DNA of 46,328 nucleotides from assembly GCF_007692705.1 (NCBI RefSeq), contig NZ_REBN01000270.1:1-46328 (forward strand), written 5' to 3'. The DNA is from Mongoliibacter sp. (lineage in GTDB: Bacteria; Bacteroidota; Bacteroidia; Cytophagales; Cyclobacteriaceae). The translations under genes were made by a program, and so were the position numbers. The notes beneath the pieces were generated by a model. It was given only the letters and a program-made list of their open reading frames with translations, had not been told where the DNA came from and did no database searches. Shown in pieces: positions 18,051 to 27,155 of this stretch (the stretch's first letter is position 1; every line of letters begins with the position of its first letter).

Positions 18051-20840
18051 TTGAAAGATAACCGCAATAACATCACCAATATTAAAATCGAAAACCTTCC
18101 AAAAGTAAGTGTAGATGGCGAAGATGTACCACAGACTACACTCCTGTTGGCAATGATCCGTGGAGGCCTGGTCTATGACCGTAGTCCAAGTGTGGTCAAG
18201 GCCTTGGAAATACTTGAAAAATTACCGGTTTCCAAATTAGAAAGGTTGCTTGCCGATCACCTGGATTTATGTAGTCACAGGCTGGATGCTTGGATGGAAG
18301 GGCTAAGCGCCTGGAGATTGAGACAGATGAGAAGTACCCAGAAAACAGGGACTTATGTAGGGGCATATGGTATATTGGAAAACCTCAGGCCACAACATGA
18401 TACCACCAAATCTGAGAATGTTCCCGACGGACTGAGACCAGAAGAGGGATATCCTGTATATAAGGTTGGGGACAATCAAGGTTTTATTCACGCTCCCAGC
18501 TTACAACATGCCACTACTGCAGCAGTTTTAAGGGCTGGATTCAATGCCATGAAAGAAAGAGAAGGAAATGACAAAAACATCCTCTCTATCAATCTAAGTA
18601 GTTCCCGGGTCAGAAAAGCCCTTTTCCTCTTACAAGGAGTGAGTCAGGGCCAATCGCCAGGAGCCTTATTGGGTTATCAGTTCGAAAGAGCATTACATGA
18701 AAAATACAGATTCAGGGATAAAGATGGAAAGCCCCAGGATCACCTCGAAATGGATGTATTCATTTACCGTCTGAGGAGAAAATTCCCGACTTACGGAGAC
18801 ACTCCGGTCGGAGCCGAAACAGATACAGAAAGTAATGAGAGCATACGTGCCAACAATGTGGTGGACGGGGTTGCCATGTTGAAGCATTTTGAGGCATACC
18901 TTACCGATATTAAAAAATGGGATACCGATAAAACCTTTACCGAAATGATGGCTACTGGAAATTGGGAAGATTTACAGATACAGCACATCCCTACTGATCT
19001 TGCCAGTATCCTTCCAAACGTGAATGATTCCAACATAGGTAAACGCAATAGAAACCGGCAAAAAATGCTGGCCATAATCAAGGAGTTGGATGAAATGGCA
19101 GATGCTTTTGATGCTTTAGGGGATTTAATCACGTCGGAAAGTGTATATCAATTGGTAAGAGGAAATCATCAAAGGGCTGCCGGGGTAATGAATAGCTTTG
19201 CAGAAGGTCAACTACCAAGGGATCCTGAAATCATCAAAAGTTTAAGGAATGGAAACTTGGTTATCAACAGGGGGATTTTCCTGATTCAAGCACAAGGAAA
19301 TCCTTCCATGTGGGGACTACCTTCTAGTCCTAAATCTTCGGCAGAACCAAGGTTCAACCTTTATTTTGCAAGTCAGATAGGTGATCCTACTGAAATACAG
19401 TTTGCGGTCATTCACCAAGGTGTGACCCATTACCTTAACATTTTGGATATTGGACTTCAACCTATAGACCTTGTTTTCCTTTTGGGAAGGGATGCAGATT
19501 CGAAATGGGAAGAGTTGGAATTCAGGGTAATTAAAACCTTAGAAAATGAAGGGTTCTCCACAGAAGGCGATTATCACTTTTTATTTTCAGATCATTTGGA
19601 TACCGAGGCCAATGCGCTTTTTGACATGATTCCATTTTTTGAAGCGCTTTTTGATTTGTTCAATTCCTGTAGGGCAGCTGATGCAAGAGACTTCAGAAGG
19701 GCTGAAGATCCGGATAATTTTGAGGCATCAGGTGCCGGTCTAGAGATCACCCAATTTTTGGAAAGGATAGACAATATCATATCGGAATTTGAGGAATTAA
19801 GGACTGAATTGGCAGCTCTTGACCTTCAAAAAACCGAGTATACTGCCAGTGAAATAGATGCAGGATATGGCCTCTTTAAAAAGCTATCTCAATTTGGATA
19901 TGCGAATTACTTCCCCAACCCACTTGAAACGAAAGCTGAATTCTTCAGTGAACAGTTAGGAAAATTACACGAAGCAAAATCCCGCATTGAGATCAAAGCC
20001 ATGGAGATACTACAGCTACAGGAAGAACTCTTGGTTGAAACCGAACATGCCAAAATCCTAAATTTATCCAATGAAATCGTGACGGCGGTTTTTGGAAATG
20101 GCATGAAAATACTTCCATTGATTTCTATTCCTGAACATTCTTTTTGGCAGGATAGCGTGCAACAAGATCCTGAAAGTAATTTACTCCAGTATTCAGGTTT
20201 GGAGGGATTGGAAAAGTGGCAGCATGATTCCGGAACTGTAAGAAAGAATATTGCCAAACTGGAAAACCTTCGTATGCTTCAGGATGTATTGGAGAAACCG
20301 GAAACAAGCGTCCTGCCTGCTCAGGTGGCCCTTTCAGGGCAGGAATCCCCTTCCCCTTACTGGATGGGAACATCTTATCCTGAAGGTTACCAAGCTGAGG
20401 GAGACTATCTTTCATTCGTGCTCTATGGTGGAGAAAACCTGATAGGCCAATCCCGTTTAACAGGATTGGTGGTGGATGAATGGGCAGAACTAATACCTGA
20501 AAAAATACAGACCACAGGAGTTGCTGTACATTATAACCAACCGGACGCTAGGGCAGCTCAGAGCATTTTGATGGCAGTTCCTCCAGAAATTAAAGGAAGC
20601 TTAGACATTGAGCAGATAATGCTTACAGTTGAGGAGGCTCTTAACCTGGCCAAGCTTCGCACATTTGAGCCAGATGATTTAGACGGGAGCTCATTTTCCC
20701 AGATTCTACCTGCCACAAGTGCTTTGGCCTATGGCTTCGCTGAATTCCTTCGGGCGTCAGAGGAGGACCAAGTTCCTGATGAACAATCACTGGGCTGGTA
20801 TATAGACTATTCTATCACGAACAACCCAATTAACGACTGA
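18051..20840 (+). CDS. Uncharacterised large protein, C-terminal part reached by -1 frameshift
   Basis: The ORF shown begins at a TTG with no convincing ribosome-binding site, but this frame is open upstream to 17925. Its codons from 17997 (G-P-L-A-A-I-E-G-A-E-E-G-Y-N-Y-I-S-W) read like real protein. I therefore treat it as the C-terminal 947 residues of a 2264-residue protein fused at residue 1317 of the preceding ORF. It contains L-L-A-M-I-R-G-G-L-V-Y-D-R-S-P, then D-L-C-S-H-R-L-D-A-W (about residues 64-73), Y-G-I-L-E-N-L-R-P, and an I-H-A-P-S-L-Q-H-A block near residue 145. An L-L-G-Y-Q-F-E-R-A-L-H-E block lies near 205. A Leu- and Glu-rich coiled-coil-like stretch spans about 570-680. The function is unknown. 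The next gene follows after 4 bp. Confidence 0.65.
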   Translation: MKDNRNNITNIKIENLPKVSVDGEDVPQTTLLLAMIRGGLVYDRSPSVVKALEILEKLPVSKLERLLADHLDLCSHRLDAWMEGLSAWRLRQMRSTQKTGTYVGAYGILENLRPQHDTTKSENVPDGLRPEEGYPVYKVGDNQGFIHAPSLQHATTAAVLRAGFNAMKEREGNDKNILSINLSSSRVRKALFLLQGVSQGQSPGALLGYQFERALHEKYRFRDKDGKPQDHLEMDVFIYRLRRKFPTYGDTPVGAETDTESNESIRANNVVDGVAMLKHFEAYLTDIKKWDTDKTFTEMMATGNWEDLQIQHIPTDLASILPNVNDSNIGKRNRNRQKMLAIIKELDEMADAFDALGDLITSESVYQLVRGNHQRAAGVMNSFAEGQLPRDPEIIKSLRNGNLVINRGIFLIQAQGNPSMWGLPSSPKSSAEPRFNLYFASQIGDPTEIQFAVIHQGVTHYLNILDIGLQPIDLVFLLGRDADSKWEELEFRVIKTLENEGFSTEGDYHFLFSDHLDTEANALFDMIPFFEALFDLFNSCRAADARDFRRAEDPDNFEASGAGLEITQFLERIDNIISEFEELRTELAALDLQKTEYTASEIDAGYGLFKKLSQFGYANYFPNPLETKAEFFSEQLGKLHEAKSRIEIKAMEILQLQEELLVETEHAKILNLSNEIVTAVFGNGMKILPLISIPEHSFWQDSVQQDPESNLLQYSGLEGLEKWQHDSGTVRKNIAKLENLRMLQDVLEKPETSVLPAQVALSGQESPSPYWMGTSYPEGYQAEGDYLSFVLYGGENLIGQSRLTGLVVDEWAELIPEKIQTTGVAVHYNQPDARAAQSILMAVPPEIKGSLDIEQIMLTVEEALNLAKLRTFEPDDLDGSSFSQILPATSALAYGFAEFLRASEEDQVPDEQSLGWYIDYSITNNPIND

Positions 20841-20844
20841 AAAA

Positions 20845-22773
20845 ATGAGCGGAATATTATATAATCCATGTGAACCATTTCAGGCATACAATAGGCTTGA
20901 AGGAAGAACTAGAGAGGAATCCTTGAACTCAGCATTAAGTGCCAAGATTCATGACCCACTTTGGATGCTCTCCAGGCAATGGCAATTCGGGGAATTTAAA
21001 GGGGAAGATACTGGAAGCGCAATTGAAGCCAAAGTGGCTGTAAAAACTCAAAAATTAAATTACTTCAAACCCAACTTTGGACCTTGGGGTAAAGTGGATG
21101 ACGCTTTACCCATGGAGGTTTCCGTAGAAAAGCTCCATCAAAAAATCGGTATTCGTTCATCCTACTACCTTGGAAAAAAATTACTCAGAAAAATCAATGA
21201 ATCACTGAGCGGACAAGCAGGATATGCACCAAGTCTGTACGAAAATGATCTCATCAAAGCTTTTTCATTCCAACCTCCAAATTTAAATACAGATGATGAC
21301 GAGCAAACCTTGGCCAGAAATGGGCAAATCATGGCCAGGACCCAAGCGTATCAATACCTCAAAACACTTGAAAATAAGGCCATCGACGGAGCCAGAATAC
21401 TGAGTGCTTTTTCAAAAAATCCTGATTTCTTGAATGCCTATTCCAACTCAAACCCGGGAGGTTTTATACAGCCTGCACATTTAAGTGCCCTTAAGGGCGT
21501 ATTTGCAGCTTGGAAATCAACGGTCATTGAAGATTTCAATTTACCTGAGTTAGAAGAGCAACAATCATGGATCTCCGAAAAAATGGAATATGCTTTCGAT
21601 ACAGCATCTATCAAGATTCAAGAAGAAGACCAAAGGACCTTACATGCAGAATCCTATTTTCAGGGACACTTAGATTGGTACTCCTTTGATCAAATCCACT
21701 CTGCTGATCCAATTGTATTGCCTGATATACCAACTGACAATACCAAAAGACATGTCCTAACCTTGATTCCTTCCGAAGCAAGTATTGCCGGTATGCCTGT
21801 CTCAAGGTGGTGGGAAATGGAAGATGGAAAAGTAGACCTTGGCAATATGGACGCCTCTGACACAGACCTGGCTAAGATTTCCATCACTCAGTATGCTATG
21901 AATTATAGCAATGACTGGTTGGCCATACCATTTGATGTGGAAGCTGGCTCCCTCTGTGAAGTGGAAGGCATTGTGATCAAAGATGTCTTTGGATTCAGGA
22001 CACAAGTAGAAGCAGCCAACAAACAAGATGAATCAGGCTATTTGGGTTGGGGAATGTTTGGACAATCTATACTTAATGTTGAAAAAGAGTATTTGGGAAT
22101 GGACCAAAAAGTGTTTATACCTGATGCCTTGGCAAAAACAATAGAAGGAGAACCTGTAGAAAAAATAAAAATGATCAGGGATGAAATGGCCAATACAGTT
22201 TGGGGAATAGAAGCCATAATTCCCGATTTGATGGGTTCCGGCATCAGCGGTTCAGATACAGCAAATAAGGTAGAACAGATTTTAGAAAACTTCCTAACAC
22301 AAGAGGAGGAAATACAAGAAATTGCTGCAGACGACCCATCCTACCTTCCGATCGGAAATGGTGAAGGCCAAATCAGACAATTTAAGCCCCCTTTAAAATA
22401 CAGTTTGGCCAATAAGATATCTGAAAATTGGATTCCCTTTATCCCTATTCATAAACCTGGACAGGCTATCAACAGGGAGATTACTTTCCAAAGGGCATCC
22501 ATGCCTAGGACAATTGCAGGTATGGAGCCACATGCAGTGAGGCCTCAATCGGCTTTTTTAAGAAAGGGAATTGAGGAAGACAATCGGCAAAGTGAACCCT
22601 ACTTTGTACACGAAGAAGAGGTACCGAGGGCAGGTGTGACGTTAACCGGTCAATACCAATTGACAAGGTGGTATTCAGGCAAAAGGGTCCTATGGTACGG
22701 TGCCAGAAAAATTACCGGAAAAGGTGAGGGAAGCAGTGGTTTGAGATTTGATTTATTGGCTGATAATAAGTAA
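20845..22773 (+). CDS. Uncharacterised 642-residue protein closing the DUF6603 operon
   Basis: The N-terminus carries the most recognisable signature of the operon: Y-N-R-L-E-G-R (about residues 15-21), then D-P-L-W-M-L-S-R-Q-W-Q-F-G-E-F-K-G-E-D (about 38-56). I recall this from conserved hypothetical proteins in unrelated bacterial phyla, where it accompanies relatives of the other proteins encoded here; that recollection is untested. A W-Y-S-F-D and R-W-W-E-M-E pair lies in the middle (about 271-275 and 315-320), and Y-S-G-K-R-V-L-W-Y-G-A-R-K-I near the C-terminus. There is no signal peptide or membrane segment. It starts 4 bp after the previous stop behind an A-rich leader and is the last gene before the structured 3' region and terminator. 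Confidence 0.7.
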   Translation: MSGILYNPCEPFQAYNRLEGRTREESLNSALSAKIHDPLWMLSRQWQFGEFKGEDTGSAIEAKVAVKTQKLNYFKPNFGPWGKVDDALPMEVSVEKLHQKIGIRSSYYLGKKLLRKINESLSGQAGYAPSLYENDLIKAFSFQPPNLNTDDDEQTLARNGQIMARTQAYQYLKTLENKAIDGARILSAFSKNPDFLNAYSNSNPGGFIQPAHLSALKGVFAAWKSTVIEDFNLPELEEQQSWISEKMEYAFDTASIKIQEEDQRTLHAESYFQGHLDWYSFDQIHSADPIVLPDIPTDNTKRHVLTLIPSEASIAGMPVSRWWEMEDGKVDLGNMDASDTDLAKISITQYAMNYSNDWLAIPFDVEAGSLCEVEGIVIKDVFGFRTQVEAANKQDESGYLGWGMFGQSILNVEKEYLGMDQKVFIPDALAKTIEGEPVEKIKMIRDEMANTVWGIEAIIPDLMGSGISGSDTANKVEQILENFLTQEEEIQEIAADDPSYLPIGNGEGQIRQFKPPLKYSLANKISENWIPFIPIHKPGQAINREITFQRASMPRTIAGMEPHAVRPQSAFLRKGIEEDNRQSEPYFVHEEEVPRAGVTLTGQYQLTRWYSGKRVLWYGARKITGKGEGSSGLRFDLLADNK

Positions 22774-22796
22774 ATTGGATTATAATTAAAGAAATT

Positions 22797-22912
22797 AAAG
22801 AAGCGAAGCGTAACAGACGTTAGTGAATCTGTAAGGTGAAGAAGAACTTTCAACAGGAGTTTGTACCGTAGGTAGCTGAGCAGGGCTCAGATAGAAAGAA
22901 GTTCAATCATAC
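22797..22912 (+). ncRNA. Structured 3' untranslated region or small RNA of unknown class
   Basis: There is no ORF here. Visible pairings are ACAGA/TCTGT (22813-22817 with 22828-22832), CTGAGC-agg-GCTCAG (22876-22890), and a longer arm GAACTTTC (from about 22844) with GAAAG-aa-GTTC (from about 22894) that encloses the second hairpin. A terminator follows. The run G-T-G-A-A-T-C-T-G-T-A-A-G-G-T-G faintly recalls the 5' domain of group II introns, but no domain V or maturase gene is present, so the class stays open. Confidence 0.35.
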
Positions 22913-22916
22913 AGTC

Positions 22917-22951
22917 GACGGGGCGAAAGAGCGGCCCGTCTATTTTTTTTT
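22917..22951 (+). terminator. Rho-independent terminator after the large operon
   Basis: GACGGG (22917-22922) pairs with CCCGTC (22935-22940), and a run of nine T follows at 22943-22951. The T-run also encodes the Lys codons at the end of the opposing mnmH gene, so gene end and terminator overlap. Confidence 0.7.
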
Positions 22952-23890
22952 ATGGGGTAGAACTTTTTTTATTACGGACACACATTCCTCAGGAGTTGTC
23001 CCATTAACCTTAAAACCTGGATCCTCACCCATTTTTCTATACACACTGCTCTGATCATAGTAATGTAAAAGTATCTCAATAAAGAGTCTATAATCAGAGT
23101 TTTCTAAGGCTCCCGTAGCCCTTTTGAGATCATTATCTGCCAACCTGTCTCCCAAAAGCTCCACTTGTCTTCTCAAAAAACTATCATCCTTACCACAATA
23201 AGTATCAACCAAGCGTGCTACCCTCAAGTTTAGTGGTACTTCCAATTGGATTTTCGGAGCTTTCTCAATTTGTTCGTAAAATTGTATGGGTAAATACAAT
23301 TGTCCCAAATACCTACCTTTCATTTCCATAATTATGGGTCCATCCTGTTGAAAGAGCCAGTATATTTCATTTTCGAATTGCTCTTGAGAGATTTCTGTAT
23401 CGGCATCAATTCCTCCAAAAACAGAGCCCTTATGGTTTGTGATTTTTTCTAAATTCAAGACAGGATACCCTTCCCTTTCCAATATTTCCAAAACCTCAGT
23501 CTTTCCTGAACCGGTAAGCCCTGTTATAACGATCAATTCATGCTTTTCTGCCCAAAATCTATTGACTCTTTTTCTATAAGCATTGTAACCTCCCTTCAAA
23601 GATTTCCCTTCCTGAAATTCCGGGCCAAACCAGTTTTTGAAAAACCGGCTTTCTACTTCTCCTTTTTGACAATAGTAAGTAAAGCTCTGATAGCCCAATT
23701 TGTCCACAAGAGAAGATTCCATTTTTTGATATTTGGACCTGAAGTGGCGCTCTCTGTCTTCAACGGACATATTCCGAACATCCTCTAATTCTCCCTTTTC
23801 AAATATGGGAAAACTGATTGAGCCAGGGATATGCCCCTTTTCAAAAAAAGAGGTTTCCCTTAAATCTAAAATTTTCTCTCTATGCTCCAT
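22940..23890 (-). CDS. mnmH: tRNA 2-selenouridine/geranyl-2-thiouridine synthase-like (MnmH/SelU)
   Basis: The 316-residue protein has the MnmH two-domain layout. An N-terminal rhodanese domain (about residues 1-112) contains the active cysteine C74 in Y-C-Q-K-G, and a P-loop domain follows with G-L-T-G-S-G-K-T at 124-131. MnmH converts 2-thiouridine to 2-selenouridine at the wobble base of some tRNAs through a geranylated intermediate. The protein is somewhat shorter at its N-terminus than typical members, starting almost directly at the rhodanese core, but it begins with ATG. It is a single gene convergent with the large operon, and its last codons overlap that operon's terminator. The selenophosphate synthetase partner SelD is not in this window. 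Confidence 0.88.
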   Translation of the reverse strand: MEHREKILDLRETSFFEKGHIPGSISFPIFEKGELEDVRNMSVEDRERHFRSKYQKMESSLVDKLGYQSFTYYCQKGEVESRFFKNWFGPEFQEGKSLKGGYNAYRKRVNRFWAEKHELIVITGLTGSGKTEVLEILEREGYPVLNLEKITNHKGSVFGGIDADTEISQEQFENEIYWLFQQDGPIIMEMKGRYLGQLYLPIQFYEQIEKAPKIQLEVPLNLRVARLVDTYCGKDDSFLRRQVELLGDRLADNDLKRATGALENSDYRLFIEILLHYYDQSSVYRKMGEDPGFKVNGTTPEECVSVIKKVLPHKKK

Positions 23891-24004
23891 AAAAATTTCA
23901 ATATCAGACCTTACTTCTGTGATATCTCCTAAAATTTAGATATAAATTTTATCTTTGCCCAACGAGTAATCTACAAGAATACAAAACCCAAAAATAATTT
24001 TGAC

Positions 24005-25099
24005 ATGGAAAATGATTTTCTCCCTATCAATGGGACAGACTACATTGAGCTTTACGTTGGTAATGCAAAACAATCCGCTCTTTATTATCAATATGCCTTT
24101 GGTTATGAATTGATAGCCTATGCCGGACCTGAAACAGGGATCAAAGACAGGGCGTCTTACGTGCTCAAACAAGATAAGATCCGTTTGGTATTGACAACGC
24201 CGCTTTATGAAAATCATCCTATTGCTGATCACATCAAAAAGCATGGCGATGGGGTAAAAGTATTGGCCCTTTGGGTTGATGATGCCGAAAAATCCTGGAA
24301 AGAAACAACTTCCAGAGGAGCTGTATCATATGAAGATCCCAAAATTGTAACTGATGAATTTGGTGAATTGAAAACAGCCTCTATCAGAACTTATGGCGAG
24401 ACCATTCATACTTTTGTGGAGCGAAAGAATTATAAAGGTGTCTTTATGCCAGGTTTCAAGCCTAGGAAGAGTGAGTACAAATCTACACCTATTGGACTGA
24501 AATACATTGACCACTGTGTAGGCAATGTGGGCTGGGGTGAAATGAACAATTGGGTAGAGTTTTATGAAAAAGTCATGGGCTTCAATCTTTTGATCACTTT
24601 TGATGACAAAGATATTTCCACCGATTATACTGCACTGATGTCCAAGGTAGTATCCAATGGTAATGGATACATCAAATTCCCTATCAATGAACCTGCCGAG
24701 GGTAAGAAGAAATCCCAGATCGAGGAGTATTTAGACTTTTATAATGGCGCAGGGGTACAGCATATGGCCATCGCAACAGACGATATCATACATACGGTTA
24801 CTGAATTGAGACAAAGAGGTGTAGAATTTCTTCAGGTACCAAACACTTATTATGATGATTTACTTGAAAGGGTTGGAGAAATTGACGAAGATTTACAGCC
24901 TCTCAAGGATCTCAATATATTGGTCGATAGGGATGATGAAGGATACCTGTTACAAATCTTCACCAAGCCTGTACAAGATAGGCCAACGCTGTTTTTCGAA
25001 ATCATCCAAAGAAAAGGCGCCAAGTCTTTCGGAAAAGGTAATTTCAAAGCGCTATTTGAAGCGATAGAAAGAGAGCAGGAATTAAGAGGTAATCTTTAA
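24005..25099 (+). CDS. hppD: 4-hydroxyphenylpyruvate dioxygenase
   Basis: HPPD is the iron(II) enzyme of tyrosine breakdown that turns 4-hydroxyphenylpyruvate into homogentisate. The 364-residue length fits, and two vicinal-oxygen-chelate halves are visible. The three predicted iron ligands are H170 (in Y-I-D-H-C), H253 (in V-Q-H-M-A) and E332 (in F-F-E-I-I-Q-R), and the closing G-K-G-N-F-K-A-L-F-E-A-I-E block is diagnostic. A cytoplasmic location is expected. Homogentisate dioxygenase, which often lies next to it in this group, is not present here, so the gene stands alone. A good terminator follows at 25122. Confidence 0.96.
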   Translation: MENDFLPINGTDYIELYVGNAKQSALYYQYAFGYELIAYAGPETGIKDRASYVLKQDKIRLVLTTPLYENHPIADHIKKHGDGVKVLALWVDDAEKSWKETTSRGAVSYEDPKIVTDEFGELKTASIRTYGETIHTFVERKNYKGVFMPGFKPRKSEYKSTPIGLKYIDHCVGNVGWGEMNNWVEFYEKVMGFNLLITFDDKDISTDYTALMSKVVSNGNGYIKFPINEPAEGKKKSQIEEYLDFYNGAGVQHMAIATDDIIHTVTELRQRGVEFLQVPNTYYDDLLERVGEIDEDLQPLKDLNILVDRDDEGYLLQIFTKPVQDRPTLFFEIIQRKGAKSFGKGNFKALFEAIEREQELRGNL

Positions 25100-25121
25100 T
25101 ACTCAGATGATAAGAAAATAT

Positions 25122-25159
25122 AAAAGCGCAGGACTTGGAGACAAGCCAGCGCTTTTTTT
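25122..25159 (+). terminator. Rho-independent terminator of hppD
   Basis: AAGCGC and GCGCTT form the outer stem, CTTG-gaga-CAAG the inner stem, and a run of seven T follows (25153-25159). Confidence 0.8.
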
Positions 25160-25244
25160 ATGTACTTATACATAAACTCCCCATTTTTTATGACTTTAAT
25201 TATCTAAATCTTTAAATTAGAAACTCAATCCTAATTTTTAAAAC

Positions 25245-26978
25245 ATGACAACGATAGATCCGATTATCCTAGCAAAAGCAGAAAGCTGGTTGAACAGCAA
25301 TATTGATCCAAAAAGTAAAGAAGAAATAAGAGCCCTGCTAGAGGCCGAGAATAAAACAGAGTTGGTCGAAGCCTTTTATAAAGATTTGGAATTTGGCACC
25401 GGCGGACTAAGGGGTTTGATGGGTGTAGGTTCGAACCGAATGAATGTCTACACCATAGCTATGGCCACACAGGGATTAGCCAATTATTTATTGAAGTGTT
25501 TTCCAGGCGAAGATATCAAAGTGGCAATCACTCATGATTGCAGGATAAACAATACACTTTTCGCTGATACCACAGCAAATGTATTCACAGCCAATGGCAT
25601 CAAAGTAAAGTATTTTAGAGAGCTAAGACCAACTCCCATGCTCTCCTTTGCTATCAGACATTTTGGGTGTAAAAGTGGTGTAATGGTTACTGCTTCCCAC
25701 AACCCTAAGGAATACAATGGTTATAAAGCCTATTGGGACGATGGAGGTCAGGTAGTGGCGCCACATGATAAAAATATTATCGACGAAGTACAGAAGATCA
25801 AGTCTGTAGATGATGTCAAATGGGATAAAAATGATGCTTTGATATCTTATATAGAGGAAGATTTTGACTTGATATATTTGAATCTTGTTAAAAAATTAAG
25901 TTTGTCCCCTAATGAAATCATGGTTCAGAAGGACATGCCTATTGTCTTTTCTCCCATTCACGGGGCTTCCAATAAAATGGTTCCTGCTGCTTTGAAAGTT
26001 TTTGGTTTCGAAAATATCCATGTGGTAAAAGAGCAAGAGGAACCGGATGGCACATTTCCAACGGTAATTTACCCCAATCCAGAAGAAGCTGAAGCCCTTA
26101 ATATGGCCTTGGCTCTAGGGAAAAAAGTCAATGCCGAACTGGTAATGGCCTGTGATCCGGACGGTGATCGTTATGCTGCCTGTGTGCCGGATGGGAAGGG
26201 TGATTTTGAGTTGTTGAACGGCAATCAAACTGGGGCTTTGCTCACCTACTACCTCCTTAATAAATGGAGAGAACATGGCAGGCTTACTGGGGAAGAATTT
26301 ATGGTGAATACCATTGTCACCACTGAACTGATTGATGTTATATGTAAAGACTTTGGAGTGACTTGTTTTTCAGTCTTGACAGGTTTTAAAAATATTGCAA
26401 ATATTATCCTTAACCTTGAAGGCAAAAAACAATTTATCGGAGGAGGTGAGGAAAGTTATGGCTACCTCGTCGGTGATTTTGTACGCGACAAAGACGGGGT
26501 ATCGGCATGTGCTGTATTTGCTGAGCTTGTGGCCTATTACAAAACCAAAGGAAAAAGCATTCAGGATGTATTGGCTGAAATTTACATGCAGTTTGGATTT
26601 TATAAAGAGTCCCTGATTTCTGTCACCAAAAAAGGTAAAGATGGAGCGGAGCAAATTCAAGCCTTAATGGCAGGGTTTAGAACCAATAGGCCAACTGAGA
26701 TGAATGGCATCAAGGTGGTTAAGGTAATTGATGTAAAAGAAAGTAAAGTCTACGATCTTGAAAACGGGACTGAAACTGAATTGGAAATGGATAAATCCAA
26801 TGTAATACAGTTTTACCTTGAAGATGGGAGTAAAATTTCAGCAAGGCCTTCCGGTACCGAACCAAAGATCAAATACTACTTCTCTGTCAATGAGGCATTA
26901 CCAAATAGAGATGCTTATGATGCTGTCTCGGATAAGCTGGATGCAAAAATCAATGGACTAAAAACTTATTTTGCCTAA
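25245..26978 (+). CDS. Phosphoglucomutase/phosphomannomutase (alpha-D-phosphohexomutase)
   Basis: This 577-residue cytoplasmic enzyme interconverts hexose 1- and 6-phosphates. The phosphoserine loop T-A-S151-H-N-P, the metal loop D-P-D-G-D-R at about 304-309, the sugar-binding loop G-G-G-E-E-S-Y-G near residue 400, and the phosphate-binding loop R-P-S-G-T-E-P-K near 540 all appear in the standard order. Its length places it with the PgcA/PGM2-type group rather than the about 450-residue GlmM or ManB types. Whether glucose or mannose phosphate, or both, is the substrate cannot be settled from sequence. A strong terminator follows, so it is probably monocistronic. Confidence 0.93.
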   Translation: MTTIDPIILAKAESWLNSNIDPKSKEEIRALLEAENKTELVEAFYKDLEFGTGGLRGLMGVGSNRMNVYTIAMATQGLANYLLKCFPGEDIKVAITHDCRINNTLFADTTANVFTANGIKVKYFRELRPTPMLSFAIRHFGCKSGVMVTASHNPKEYNGYKAYWDDGGQVVAPHDKNIIDEVQKIKSVDDVKWDKNDALISYIEEDFDLIYLNLVKKLSLSPNEIMVQKDMPIVFSPIHGASNKMVPAALKVFGFENIHVVKEQEEPDGTFPTVIYPNPEEAEALNMALALGKKVNAELVMACDPDGDRYAACVPDGKGDFELLNGNQTGALLTYYLLNKWREHGRLTGEEFMVNTIVTTELIDVICKDFGVTCFSVLTGFKNIANIILNLEGKKQFIGGGEESYGYLVGDFVRDKDGVSACAVFAELVAYYKTKGKSIQDVLAEIYMQFGFYKESLISVTKKGKDGAEQIQALMAGFRTNRPTEMNGIKVVKVIDVKESKVYDLENGTETELEMDKSNVIQFYLEDGSKISARPSGTEPKIKYYFSVNEALPNRDAYDAVSDKLDAKINGLKTYFA

Positions 26979-27009
26979 CCGGTAAAGTTTATAGAGATGT
27001 GAGAAATTT

Positions 27010-27046
27010 GGCTACATGGCAATCAGCTGTGTAGCCATTTTTTTTT
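27010..27046 (+). terminator. Rho-independent terminator of the phosphohexomutase gene
   Basis: GGCTACA (27010-27016) pairs with TGTAGCC (27030-27036), followed by a run of nine T (27038-27046). Confidence 0.85.
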
Positions 27047-27091
27047 AAATTCTGAAATCAGGATAAGTTCTATTTTTCCATTAATTTTACC

Positions 27092-27109
27092 TTTTGTTAC
27101 GAAACAAAA
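27092..27109. promoter_or_regulatory. Inverted repeat upstream of the lipoprotein gene
   Basis: TTTTGTT-acga-AACAAAA lies 46 bp before the ATG at 27156. It may be an operator or a leader hairpin. No function can be assigned. Confidence 0.3.
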
Positions 27110-27155
27110 TAACTGTAAAAAAGCGTTTTAAAGACGTCACCAAAATCATAAAACA

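Noticed and set aside
18051-18053. Independent TTG start for the 929-codon ORF
   Set aside because: There is no ribosome-binding site, and the frame upstream from 17997 reads as sensible protein continuing the previous gene; frameshift reading is preferred.
4465-22773. A contractile injection system, prophage or R-type tailocin
   Set aside because: No sheath, tube, baseplate, spike, ATPase, portal, terminase, integrase or lysis gene is present.
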